A stretch of 60,939 nucleotides of DNA from Saccharothrix sp. (lineage in GTDB: Bacteria; Actinomycetota; Actinomycetes; Mycobacteriales; Pseudonocardiaceae): contig NZ_JAPSLK010000049.1 in assembly GCF_031180885.1 (NCBI RefSeq), forward strand, positions 1 through 60,939, given 5' to 3'. The position numbers and the translations under genes are program-made. This document shows positions 32,578-40,095 of this stretch, in pieces. Under the pieces are notes generated by a model. That model searched no databases, was not told where the DNA came from, and saw only the letters and a program-made list of their open reading frames with translations. The stretch's first letter is position 1, and each line of letters starts with the position of its first letter.

Positions 32578-34666
32578 CACAGTTCCGAATAGCAAGATCG
32601 CGGGCCGGAAACTCCTGGCCCTGCTCGCGGCGCTGGTCGCGCTGCTGGCCATGGCGCCGGTCACCGGACCGGCGCACGCGCAGCCGCCTATCGGTTACGA
32701 CCTCGTCCCCGCCGGACCGGGCGACCCGCTCCAGATCCCCGTCCTGATCTACCGGCACCGGCACACGATCCTGACGCCGAGCGGCGAGGACTCCGTCAGC
32801 TGGGCGCGCAACGTGGCCGGGTTCGAGTGGGCGGAGCAGCAGGTCACGTGGATCGCCGTGGCGGCCAACGTCAGCGGTCGGCCCAACAACAGCAGCATCG
32901 TGCACGTCGACCTGTTCCAACGGGACCAGACCGGCGCCCTGCGCCTGGTCGACACCGCCGGCAACCCCCTCCTCGAACCCGGCGGCACGCCGGTCGACTG
33001 GCGGGCGTCGCCGACGTCGACGCTCCGGTGGGACCTGTCCACCGAGCCGGACCCCGAGGTGCAGGCCGACTTCCGGGGCGGTCGGATGCACTCGGAGCGG
33101 GTGGCGTACTGGTTCCTCAAGAAGCACCGGCCCGCCGCCGTCGACCAGGTCGAGCGCGGCTTCTCCGAGAAGATCCCCTGCAACACCCTGCCCAGCAGGT
33201 GCCAGCAGAACCTGAAGAGCAAGTGGTTCTCCGGGCTGACGGTCATGAAGTTCCAGACCGACCTGGAGAGCGAGGCCAAGCTGAAGCGCCTGGGGACCGC
33301 GCAGGCGAAGGTCCAGCTCGGCAACGGCGAGCACTCGGACGCGGTCATCAAAAAGGCGTTCGAGCAGTGGCGGGACAAAGGCATGCCGGCCGGACCGGAC
33401 GCCGGGGCGCGGTTGGGCGCCCGCCTGTTCAACGCGCCGGGCACACCCGCGCCGGAGGGCGTGGGCGCCGCCATCCTCAACGAGGGCGCCGACCCGGGCG
33501 GCATCGACTTCTCCACGCTGGAGCTGCGCTACCTGTCCGAGGACGACGACGGCCGGCTGAGCTACGCGTTCAACGCGATGCCCGGCGGGACCGGGCAGGC
33601 CGCCGACGGGCAGATCGCGGCGGCGCAGATGTCCGACTCGTTCTTCGTGTGGCTGGCCCTGCCGCCGTCGAGCTTCTGGGTCAACCTCAACCCCAACGAG
33701 CCCGATCGCATCATCGACCCGGAGCTGGGCAAGACCGACGCCGGGCGCATCCTGCTGGAGGCCGACCTGCGGATGAAGACGGTCATCGGCCGGCTGCTGC
33801 ACCCTGACACGGACACCGGCAGGCGGTTCTGGGACCCGGAAGGCCTGCATCCGCCGGCCTGCCTGAACATGCGCCAGTGGATCGTGCCCAAGCCCGCGTC
33901 GGTCCGCGAGGAGGGCGGCGGCCTGCACATCGTCGAGGCGCCGCTGGAAGTGAAGATGGAGACTGACTACCTGCCGGGTCAGGGCGACACCTCCTGCGCG
34001 ACGCCGGACAAGCGCATGGAGACGGTGTTCCGCGAGGTGATCCTGCCCGGAGTGGAGAAGGCCGTGAACGAGGGTCCCGAGTTCGCGGACCTGCGCCGGG
34101 TGTACCTGAGCCGCGTGGCGGCGGAGTGGTACCGGCACCGCGGTTCGGGCTCGCTGAAAGACCTGGTGGACAGCGGTGACGCGAGCCGGTGGCCCGCGCT
34201 CCAGCAGTGGACGCCGCGTGAGGTCTTCGACCGCTACGTGGAGTCGCTCAAGCGCAAGGAGTTCGACATCAAGCGGCCGGAGACCATCAACGGACAGCAG
34301 TACGAGATGACCTACTCCTACGGCGGCGTGGACATGGCCGAGGTGCCGCTCGACACGATCGACGAGTCGGCGTTCGAGCAGTCCCACGCCGACCTGCCGG
34401 ACGTCGTCCGCGACTCCTTCCAGGGCGTGACGACGGACCAGCGTGGCCGGATGTGGCTCGGGTCCGCCAGCAAGCCCGCGGCACGGGCGATCGACTACGA
34501 CGGCGGCAACGAGCCCGAGGACTACCCCGAGGGCGCTCTGCCGGGCGAGTCGTCCACCTCGACGGCGGGCCTTGTCACCATGGTGCTGTTGGCGCTCGGC
34601 CTGCTGGCCGTCGTGGGAGTGATCATCGTGCGGCACCTCAGGGCCACGCGGCGACCCCTGGTGTGA
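32558..34666 (+). CDS. Exported, membrane-anchored protein with a deaminase-toxin-like domain
   Basis: A 702-residue protein. Signal peptide: GRKLLALLAALVALLAMAPV then an AHA cleavage site near residue 42. Residues ~165-240 contain GGRMHSERVAYWFLKK and SEKIPCNTLPSRCQQ. His178-x-Glu180 and Pro-Cys208-x6-Cys215 are the zinc-binding HxE and PC-C pattern of CDA-fold deaminases, resembling the XOO_2897-like toxin group. Residues ~270-640 are a conserved-looking actinobacterial domain of unknown role (FFVWLALPPSSFWVNLNPNE). A helix at ~667-689 followed by Arg residues anchors the C-terminus. Coupled to the SUKH-4 gene. Whether the domain is a toxin, and how a secreted form would reach a target, is inference. 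Confidence 0.78.
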   Translation: MTSRPNSTVPNSKIAGRKLLALLAALVALLAMAPVTGPAHAQPPIGYDLVPAGPGDPLQIPVLIYRHRHTILTPSGEDSVSWARNVAGFEWAEQQVTWIAVAANVSGRPNNSSIVHVDLFQRDQTGALRLVDTAGNPLLEPGGTPVDWRASPTSTLRWDLSTEPDPEVQADFRGGRMHSERVAYWFLKKHRPAAVDQVERGFSEKIPCNTLPSRCQQNLKSKWFSGLTVMKFQTDLESEAKLKRLGTAQAKVQLGNGEHSDAVIKKAFEQWRDKGMPAGPDAGARLGARLFNAPGTPAPEGVGAAILNEGADPGGIDFSTLELRYLSEDDDGRLSYAFNAMPGGTGQAADGQIAAAQMSDSFFVWLALPPSSFWVNLNPNEPDRIIDPELGKTDAGRILLEADLRMKTVIGRLLHPDTDTGRRFWDPEGLHPPACLNMRQWIVPKPASVREEGGGLHIVEAPLEVKMETDYLPGQGDTSCATPDKRMETVFREVILPGVEKAVNEGPEFADLRRVYLSRVAAEWYRHRGSGSLKDLVDSGDASRWPALQQWTPREVFDRYVESLKRKEFDIKRPETINGQQYEMTYSYGGVDMAEVPLDTIDESAFEQSHADLPDVVRDSFQGVTTDQRGRMWLGSASKPAARAIDYDGGNEPEDYPEGALPGESSTSTAGLVTMVLLALGLLAVVGVIIVRHLRATRRPLV

Positions 34667-34677
34667 TCGTCGCCCGT

Positions 34678-34723
34678 CCCACCCCTGGGAGACTCGTCCC
34701 CTCATGGGAGGAGCAGGGGTGGG
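34678..34723. terminator. Stem-loop after the deaminase-domain gene
   Basis: CCCACCCCTG (34678-34687) and CAGGGGTGGG (34714-34723) form a perfect 10-bp stem, with a smaller TCCC/GGGA hairpin inside. It starts 11 bases after the stop of the exported protein and overlaps the start of an MFS remnant, so it may have arisen or been kept as a terminator. Confidence 0.55.
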
Positions 34724-34842
34724 GCGCCTGGCCGTCGCGGGGTTGTTCGCCGGGGGTTTCCTCGGGCCGTTCGGCGGGGCGGTGACGGCGTCCGTCCTGC
34801 CGGAGGTCGGAGGTGATTTCGGGCTGTCGGCCGGGGTTAGCG
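34704..34842 (+). pseudogene. N-terminal remnant of an MFS transporter
   Basis: The frame from ATG 34704 reads VGRLAVAGLFAGGFLGPFGG followed by AVTASVLPEVGGDFGLSAG, the first helix and first loop of a drug-type MFS protein. After about 46 codons the hydrophobic pattern ends and the frame becomes Arg/Pro-rich. The break is a deletion or recombination, since no later helices occur nearby. Confidence 0.5.
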
Positions 34843-35147
34843 AGGTGCCTGAGCGCGGCGGTTCGACCCGCCGACACCCACAAGCTCGACTTCCGGGGCG
34901 CGCGGCTGCACGCGGCCCGGCTGTGGCGCGATGTGCGCCGTCGTCCACGCTCCGGCCCCGGCTCAGCCGGGTTCGCCCGACCGGGTGGTGTTCGGCTTGC
35001 ACGGCTGTCCCACCGGGACGGGGCGCGGGACAGTCGTAGACATCGTGCGTCGCGACCGTCCCAGGCCGGGGCGCTCTACTCTGCCCCGCCCCCCCGCGTG
35101 ATCATGGGACCACCGGTATAGCCGCTGTCCGACAAGGGCTCGCGCGG
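34843..35147. other. Region with no recognisable gene
   Basis: About 300 bp of high-GC sequence between the MFS remnant and the decayed zinc-ribbon gene. A plus-strand frame contains RPADTHKLDFRGARLHAARL, which looks coding but matches no family I recognise. A run of seven Cs lies near 35090. Confidence 0.3.
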
Positions 35148-36250
35148 TCAACGGTTCCCGAGGCACGCTGTGCGCGTGATCACCCGCAGCCGCCCGGCGG
35201 CCTGCTGGTCGGCCTGGTTGGCCTGGTTGGCCGCAGTGAGCGCCGCCGACACCATCAGCGAGGCGCAGTTCACCGCCCACTTGCGCAGGTCTGTCGGTGT
35301 TGCCGGTGACCACGCCGGCTTCGCTGACGCCCAGGCAGTACCGGCTCGCGAACTCCAGCGCGTCCCCGAGTGCGCTTTGCGCGGCCTCGACGGACTGAGC
35401 CAGCGCGCTGTAGGGGGACATCAGTCCTTCCAGGACGGTCGCGGCGGCTTCGTCGTTGTCCGCGTGCCGGGTGAACGACAGGGTCGCGTCCGCGCACGGC
35501 CGTAGAGCCGCCCGACGATCTCCGTGCGCCGCGTCCGGTTGTCGATCTGTCGGGCGGCGGTCTTGCTGTGGTCGAACGACAGCCCCAGTTCACGGGCGAT
35601 GCCGGTCACGGTCGACGACGAGCGGCCCGATCGCGCGGGCGATGTCGTTGCGGGTCTTGCCCTCGGCGTGCAGCTCCCGCACGCGGGCGCGGTCGGCGTC
35701 GGTGACCAGGTTGCGAGGCACGTCGACCACCTCGCCCCGTGCTGACGCGCGACAGCCCCGAGACCAGGGCGGCAGGGTGCGGGCGACTTCGGCAGCGGTG
35801 GCGAGCTGGGCGTGACGGCGTCGAGCAGCGCGGCCCGCAGGCTCTCGACGTCGTGCCGCGACTCGCACTCACGGCAGCCGACCGTCACCCGGTCAGGGCG
35901 TGCGTACAGGTCGGCACCGCAGTCCGGACACGGCCCGCAGTACAGCCGCGCCGGCGGGGGAAGGTCGACGGCCCGGCGGGCGCGCTCGACGGCGTCGGTG
36001 ATCTCCTTGACCAGTCGACAACGCGTTGCGCAGGTCGTCGCGTGCCTCGGCCGCGCCGGCGTTGAACGGCAGGCCGATCTCGGCCGCACCCGAGCCGATT
36101 CGCTGCCCGCTCCGGGTGCGCCGGGGGACCGTGTCGTCGAGGTCGTCGACCAACTCGTCGACCGCGACCAGGTCGCCGAGCAGGCGGCCGGAGGCACAAC
36201 CCGCAGACCTCACCGCCAGAGGTCGGGTTGCCTCGGCGTCGGCGGCGGTG
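35148..36250 (-). pseudogene. Decayed zinc-ribbon/HTH protein of a mobile-element type, several frameshifts
   Basis: Read right to left on the minus strand, successive pieces of one protein appear in alternating frames. First is LLGDLVAVDELVDDLDDTVP with GLPFNAGAAEARDDLRNAL. Next is ITDAVERARRAVDLPPPARL with the zinc ribbon CGPCPDCGADLYARPD...CREC, and then LVTDADRARVRELHAEGKTR. A helix-turn-helix SSTVTGIARELGLSFDHSKT follows, then MSPYSALAQSVEAAQSALGD and finally WAVNCASLMVSAALTAANQA to a stop at 35148. At least four single-base shifts separate them. Proteins with this zinc ribbon plus small HTH are frequent on actinobacterial phages and integrative elements. It is not functional as read. 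Confidence 0.65.
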
Positions 36251-36617
36251 GTGGCCGCGTACGGCACCGACCACGAGCCGGGTACCCGGCTCGGAAGATC
36301 GCGCGGACCGGCGCCGGCAACCGCAATCAATGTGACATCACCATTTTTGGGGTCATGTGCTGCGTGCTTTCCGTACCACCTGGCACAGTGGCGATCGTTC
36401 ACGATCACGGAAGAGGTGAGGTGGCTGTACGACTGATGGGGAAATCGCGTCGGGATCGACCGTGCGAGAGCACCCCGGCCGGACCACTCTCCACTTTGCC
36501 GTTGATTCACACATCTATCGCGGACTCGATTACGGCTTCCATGGCGGGCCGCCCGGGGCTGGACCGTCTTTGAAGTCGGTGATCGCCGAGCGCGAAGCAC
36601 GAGGGAGTAAGACGCGA

Positions 36618-37478
36618 ATGCGCAATCTCAGAAAACTGTTCGTGGTGCTCGGGGCAGCGACCGCTGTCCTGACGGGCCCGCTCGTCGCACACGCCGACGT
36701 GAGCGGCGAAGTGGAGAGATCCCATGAGGCGCGTGACCACGAGTCGCAGCGACTGGTAGGCGACTTCAACGGAGACGGCCGGGCCGACGTCGCCGTGTGG
36801 CGGCCGAGCAACGGCACGTGGTACGTGCGCGGACAGTTCACCGTGCAGTGGGGCATCGCGGGCGACGTGCCGGTGGCCGCCGACTTCAACGGCGACGGCA
36901 GGACCGACATCGCTGTCTGGCGGCCGAGCAACGGCACGTGGTACGTGCGCGGGCAGTTCATCGTGCAGTGGGGTGTCGGCGGTGACGTGCCGGTGGCCGC
37001 CGACTACAACGGGGACGGCCGGGCCGACGTGGCCGTGTGGCGGCCGAGCAACGGTACGTGGTACGTGCGCGGGCAGTTCATCGTGCAGTGGGGTGTCGGC
37101 GGTGACGTGCCGGTACCCGCCGACTACAACGGCGACGGCCGGGCCGACATCGCCGTGTGGCGACCCAGCAACGGCACGTGGTACGGGCGCGGACAGTTCA
37201 CCATCCAATGGGGCATCGGCGGCGACGTGCCGGTACCCGCCGACTACAACGGCGACGGCCGGGCCGACATCGCTGTCTGGCGGCCGAGCAACGGCACGTG
37301 GTACGTGCGCGGGCAGTTCATCGTGCAGTGGGGTGTCGGCGGTGACGTGCCGGTGGCCGCCGACTACAACGGCGACGGCCGGGCCGACGTGGCCGTGTGG
37401 CGGCCGAGCAACGGTACGTGGTACGTGCGCGGGCAGTTCATCATCCAATGGGGCATCGGCGGCGACATTCCCGTGTAA
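36618..37478 (+). CDS. Secreted FG-GAP/VCBS-type repeat protein
   Basis: A 286-residue exported protein. Signal peptide MRNLRKLFVVLGAATAVLTG with cleavage after AHA near residue 27. After a short linker come six 40-residue repeats, each starting D(F/Y)NGDGR(A/T)D(V/I)AVWRPSN and containing GTWYVRGQF and QWG. The DxNxDGxxD loop is a calcium-binding motif typical of FG-GAP beta-propellers; six blades would make a short propeller. GAGGGAG lies upstream of the ATG. It is probably a cell-surface or extracellular binding protein. It stands among decayed genes yet its frame is perfectly kept. Confidence 0.88.
   Translation: MRNLRKLFVVLGAATAVLTGPLVAHADVSGEVERSHEARDHESQRLVGDFNGDGRADVAVWRPSNGTWYVRGQFTVQWGIAGDVPVAADFNGDGRTDIAVWRPSNGTWYVRGQFIVQWGVGGDVPVAADYNGDGRADVAVWRPSNGTWYVRGQFIVQWGVGGDVPVPADYNGDGRADIAVWRPSNGTWYGRGQFTIQWGIGGDVPVPADYNGDGRADIAVWRPSNGTWYVRGQFIVQWGVGGDVPVAADYNGDGRADVAVWRPSNGTWYVRGQFIIQWGIGGDIPV
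36762..37475 (+). repeat. Six tandem 120-bp repeats within the FG-GAP gene
   Basis: Units start at 36762, 36882, 37002, 37122, 37242 and 37362. They are nearly identical at DNA level, with blocks such as GGCGACGTGCCGGT and AGCAACGG recurring exactly every 120 bp. This implies recent expansion or gene conversion. Copy-number variation without frame loss is expected. Confidence 0.92.
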
Positions 37479-37513
37479 CGGGGCACGACCGTCCGGCCAC
37501 ACTTGAATGAGGC

Positions 37514-37550
37514 GTTGCGCGGGATCACGATGGTCGTGGTCCCGCGCAAC
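37514..37550. terminator. Strong stem-loop after the FG-GAP gene
   Basis: GTTGCGCGGGATCACGA (37514-37530) pairs with TCGTGGTCCCGCGCAAC (37534-37550) in 17 pairs with one G-U wobble and a 3-base loop, 35 bases after the stop. It has the form of an intrinsic terminator without a T-run. Confidence 0.7.
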
Positions 37551-37649
37551 CGTTCGCACCGCGCGGGAATGTCCCCGGCGCCGTCGGACGACACGGTGCC
37601 ACGGCGATCGGGCGACGGCGACCAGGAGTGTGGCCGGTGACGACCGGTG

Positions 37650-37857
37650 CCGCTTGGCCCGCGTCGGTCGTGAAGTCGACGTCCACCCAATAGTTTGTTG
37701 CGCCGTAATGGTTCGTCGGGAATCCGGCGCACACCGCGTACCGGGGCACGGGCTGCTCGGCGGCGACGTCACGAGCGGCGGGCAGAGCCTCGCGCCGGTA
37801 CTCCGACGAGGCCGGCACCCACTTCTCAAGCTCGTTAACAGCCGTCTTGAGCCACAT
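37650..37857 (-). pseudogene. Fragment of a DUF4082-like secreted domain
   Basis: The minus-strand frame from ATG 37857 contains RYAVCAGFPTNHYGATNYWV followed by DVDFTTDA. This is the conserved end of DUF4082 domains found in actinobacterial secreted glycan-binding proteins. The preceding ~40 residues (MWLKTAVNELEKWVPASSEY...) do not look like the rest of that domain, and the frame then runs out into unrelated sequence. No signal peptide. A gene fragment is the simplest reading; 37858-37979 holds nothing recognisable. Confidence 0.45.
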
Positions 37858-37979
37858 GGACTCTTCCCACGTCTGCCACGGCGAGTCATCGCCGGTGGCG
37901 CCACGGGCGACCGCCTCTTGCAGGGCAGGACGTTGACGACAGGCAGGTCAGTGCGATAGTCGGCCTCGCGTCGAGGCTG

Positions 37980-38540
37980 TTACTTCGCGGCCAGGCCGCG
38001 TAGCGCGAGATCTACCTGGTGCCCGATCGTGTTCGGTTCGGTGTCGGGGATCAGCTGTGCGATGCGGATGAGTCCGAGAAGTTGGTAGGCGATGTCGTGA
38101 GCGGTCACATCGGTGGCGAGGGTGTGATCGGTACGGGAGCGGTCGACGGCCTCCTGGCCGATCTTGGTGAGGTGCGAGAGGCATCGTGCGAGGTCTGCAT
38201 CCGACGGTGATCCGGCGGCGAGCAGATCGACCATCGCCTTGTTGCCGGTGAGGTGGGTCATCGTCGCGGTGAAGAACCGGCGAAGACCGGCGATCGCGGA
38301 CACTCCTCCGGGAAGGGCTGCCCCGGCGAGTTCGGCGAGGTCGGTCCCCGTCACGGCATGCACGAGGTGCTCGCGGGTGGGGAAGTGCCGGTAGAGGGTG
38401 CCGACGCCCACACCGGCCGCTGCGGCGATGGCGCGCATGTCCACGGCCATGCCGCTGTCCCGGAAGGCCTGTGCCGCAGCCGCCAGGATCCGCTCCCTGT
38501 TGGCGACGGCGTCTCGCCGCTGCTTCCGATCCTCTCCCAT
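37980..38540 (-). CDS. TetR family transcriptional regulator
   Basis: A 186-residue repressor. Residues 10-60 form the TetR DNA-binding domain (ANRERILAAAAQAFRDSG, then MRAIAAAAGVGVGTLYRHFP). The C-terminal ligand domain resembles the SCO-type regulators that control neighbouring short-chain dehydrogenases, with FFTATMTHLTGNKAMVDLL in the middle. It is divergent from the SDR gene at 38627, and two matching palindromes lie between the two starts. It probably represses both genes until a small ligand binds. Confidence 0.92.
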   Translation of the reverse strand: MGEDRKQRRDAVANRERILAAAAQAFRDSGMAVDMRAIAAAAGVGVGTLYRHFPTREHLVHAVTGTDLAELAGAALPGGVSAIAGLRRFFTATMTHLTGNKAMVDLLAAGSPSDADLARCLSHLTKIGQEAVDRSRTDHTLATDVTAHDIAYQLLGLIRIAQLIPDTEPNTIGHQVDLALRGLAAK

Positions 38541-38559
38541 CCCCTCACTCTAGCGATTC

Positions 38560-38606
38560 GGAACATCGGTTCCGCTTGGTGTAACCTGTTCCGGAACATA
38601 GGTTCC
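38560..38606. promoter_or_regulatory. Two GGAACATnGGTTCC palindromes, TetR operators
   Basis: GGAACATCGGTTCC (38560-38573) and GGAACATAGGTTCC (38593-38606) lie 33 bp apart in the 86-bp divergent TetR/SDR promoter region. The second is flanked by further symmetric bases (GTTCC...GGAAC). Both are good TetR-type operator candidates. Confidence 0.7.
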
Positions 38607-38626
38607 GGAACAGGGGGGCGGGGTCG

Positions 38627-39451
38627 GTGAGGACGATCGTGATCACCGGAGGTACCGACGGCATGGGAGCGGCACTGGCGCGTCACTTCCTGGGAGCGGG
38701 TGACCGCGTCGTGGTGATCGGGCGAAGCCGCGCCAAGTTCGACGCGCTGCTCGCGACCGTGACGGGCGACGACCGGTCGGCGGCGTCGCGGGCGGAGTTC
38801 GTCGCGGCCGATCTGTCGTTGGTCGCCGACAGCCGCCGCGTGGTCGAGCACGTGCAGGCGAACCACGAACGAATCGACGCACTGGTTCTCGCGGCCTCGT
38901 TCATCCGGCAACGCCGACACACCACCGCCGAGGGACATGAGGCGTCCTGGGCGCTGTTCTTCATCTCCAAGTACCTGTTCGTCACGGGGCTCGCCGCGCT
39001 CCTGCGTGCGGCCGAGCGGCCGGTCGTCGTGAACACGGCCGTCCCCGGCGCGCGAGCCGACGCGATCGACTTCGACGACCTCGAGATGGGCGAGGGGTTC
39101 ACCTTCGCCAGGTCCAACGCGCAGCAGCGTCGAGCCAACGAACTGCTCGGCATCCTCGCCACCAACGACAACCTGAACCTTGCCTACGTGACCTGGGGCC
39201 CGGCTCGGCTTGTCCGTTCCAGTTTCGCCGGCGAAGTCGGGAAGGGCATGAAAGTCGCTGCCGCAGTTCTCGGAACGCTGTGGGGCCAACGTCCGGATGC
39301 TGCGGTCCGCCCGATCATCGACATCATCGACGCCCCGGCCCCGGGAAGGGCCGCCTATCGCGGCGTCAAGAAGCGCACGCTCACCGTCGGCGACCACGAC
39401 GACGAGGACGCCGCGCGTCTGGCAGCGGCGGTCGGGCACGAACTCTCATGA
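38627..39451 (+). CDS. Short-chain dehydrogenase/reductase family protein
   Basis: A 274-residue Rossmann-fold SDR starting with GTG 38627. The NAD(P)-binding motif is VITGGTDGMGAALARHFLG at residues 5-23. The usual Tyr-x-x-x-Lys catalytic pair is not clearly present; the expected position carries FTFARSNAQQRRANELLG, so Tyr may be replaced by Ser and Lys by Gln/Arg. This resembles light-dependent-protochlorophyllide-reductase-like SDRs of actinobacteria that lie beside TetR genes. It is controlled from the shared divergent promoter. The stop overlaps the start of the IS481 remnant, which may have trimmed the end. Confidence 0.82.
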   Translation: MRTIVITGGTDGMGAALARHFLGAGDRVVVIGRSRAKFDALLATVTGDDRSAASRAEFVAADLSLVADSRRVVEHVQANHERIDALVLAASFIRQRRHTTAEGHEASWALFFISKYLFVTGLAALLRAAERPVVVNTAVPGARADAIDFDDLEMGEGFTFARSNAQQRRANELLGILATNDNLNLAYVTWGPARLVRSSFAGEVGKGMKVAAAVLGTLWGQRPDAAVRPIIDIIDAPAPGRAAYRGVKKRTLTVGDHDDEDAARLAAAVGHELS

Positions 39452-40095
39452 CACACCCCAACGCTCCGCTGTCCTACGAAGGACGCCTCCGGTTGGTGGA
39501 ACGCTGCCGATCCAGGCCGATCGCTCACGTCGCCGCAGTGACCAGACACGCGCTGTCGACCGTGCCAAGGCCGCAGGAGCGAAAGCCGGGTCTACGTCTA
39601 CCCGCACTCCATCGGGACGGGTTCTCGCGGCCGGCCTACACCGAGCCGCTGCCCGACGAGAACGGCGCCACCGCAGCCGGGTTCCTCGCCCGGTCAAAGG
39701 TGTGGTTCGCCGCCCACGGCATCACCCATACCCACCGCATCGTCACCGACAACGGCGCTTGCTACCGATCGAACGACTTCGCCCGGATCGTAGGCAACGA
39801 AACCCGGCACCAGAAGACCAAGCCCCACACGCCCCGCCACAACGCGAAAGTCGAGCGCTACCAGCGCATCCTCGCCGAAGAACTCCTCTACACCCGCGAA
39901 TGCCGATCCGAGGAAGAACGCTCAGCCGCGATCGCCGTCTGGAACATCCACTACATCTACCACCGGCCCCACAGCGCATCCGGCGGACCGCCGGCATCGC
40001 GGCTCAGGAGCGGCGTCACCAACGTCCAACCCTCCTACAACCAGGTCTTAACCGGGACGTCCTCAAGGCGGTACGGTGATCGGGTGGCGGCCTAA
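39448..40095 (+). pseudogene. IS481-family transposase, internally deleted
   Basis: The N-terminus LSYEGRLRLVERCRSRPIAH is typical of IS481 transposases. A stretch of the HTH domain is then missing or scrambled (about residues 31-55), after which the DDE domain resumes. It contains DGFSRPAYTEPL with the first Asp, RIVTDNGACYRSNDFARIV with the second Asp, and TPRHNAKVERYQRILAEELL with the Glu, then IHYIYHRPHSASGG. The open frame is 215 codons against ~320 in intact elements. Terminal inverted repeats were not found. It overlaps the end of the NTPase gene on the other strand by four bases. Confidence 0.8.

Noticed and set aside
36762..37475. CRISPR-like array, because of regular repeats
   Set aside because: The repeats are contiguous 120-bp coding units without unique spacers and encode FG-GAP blades in one frame.
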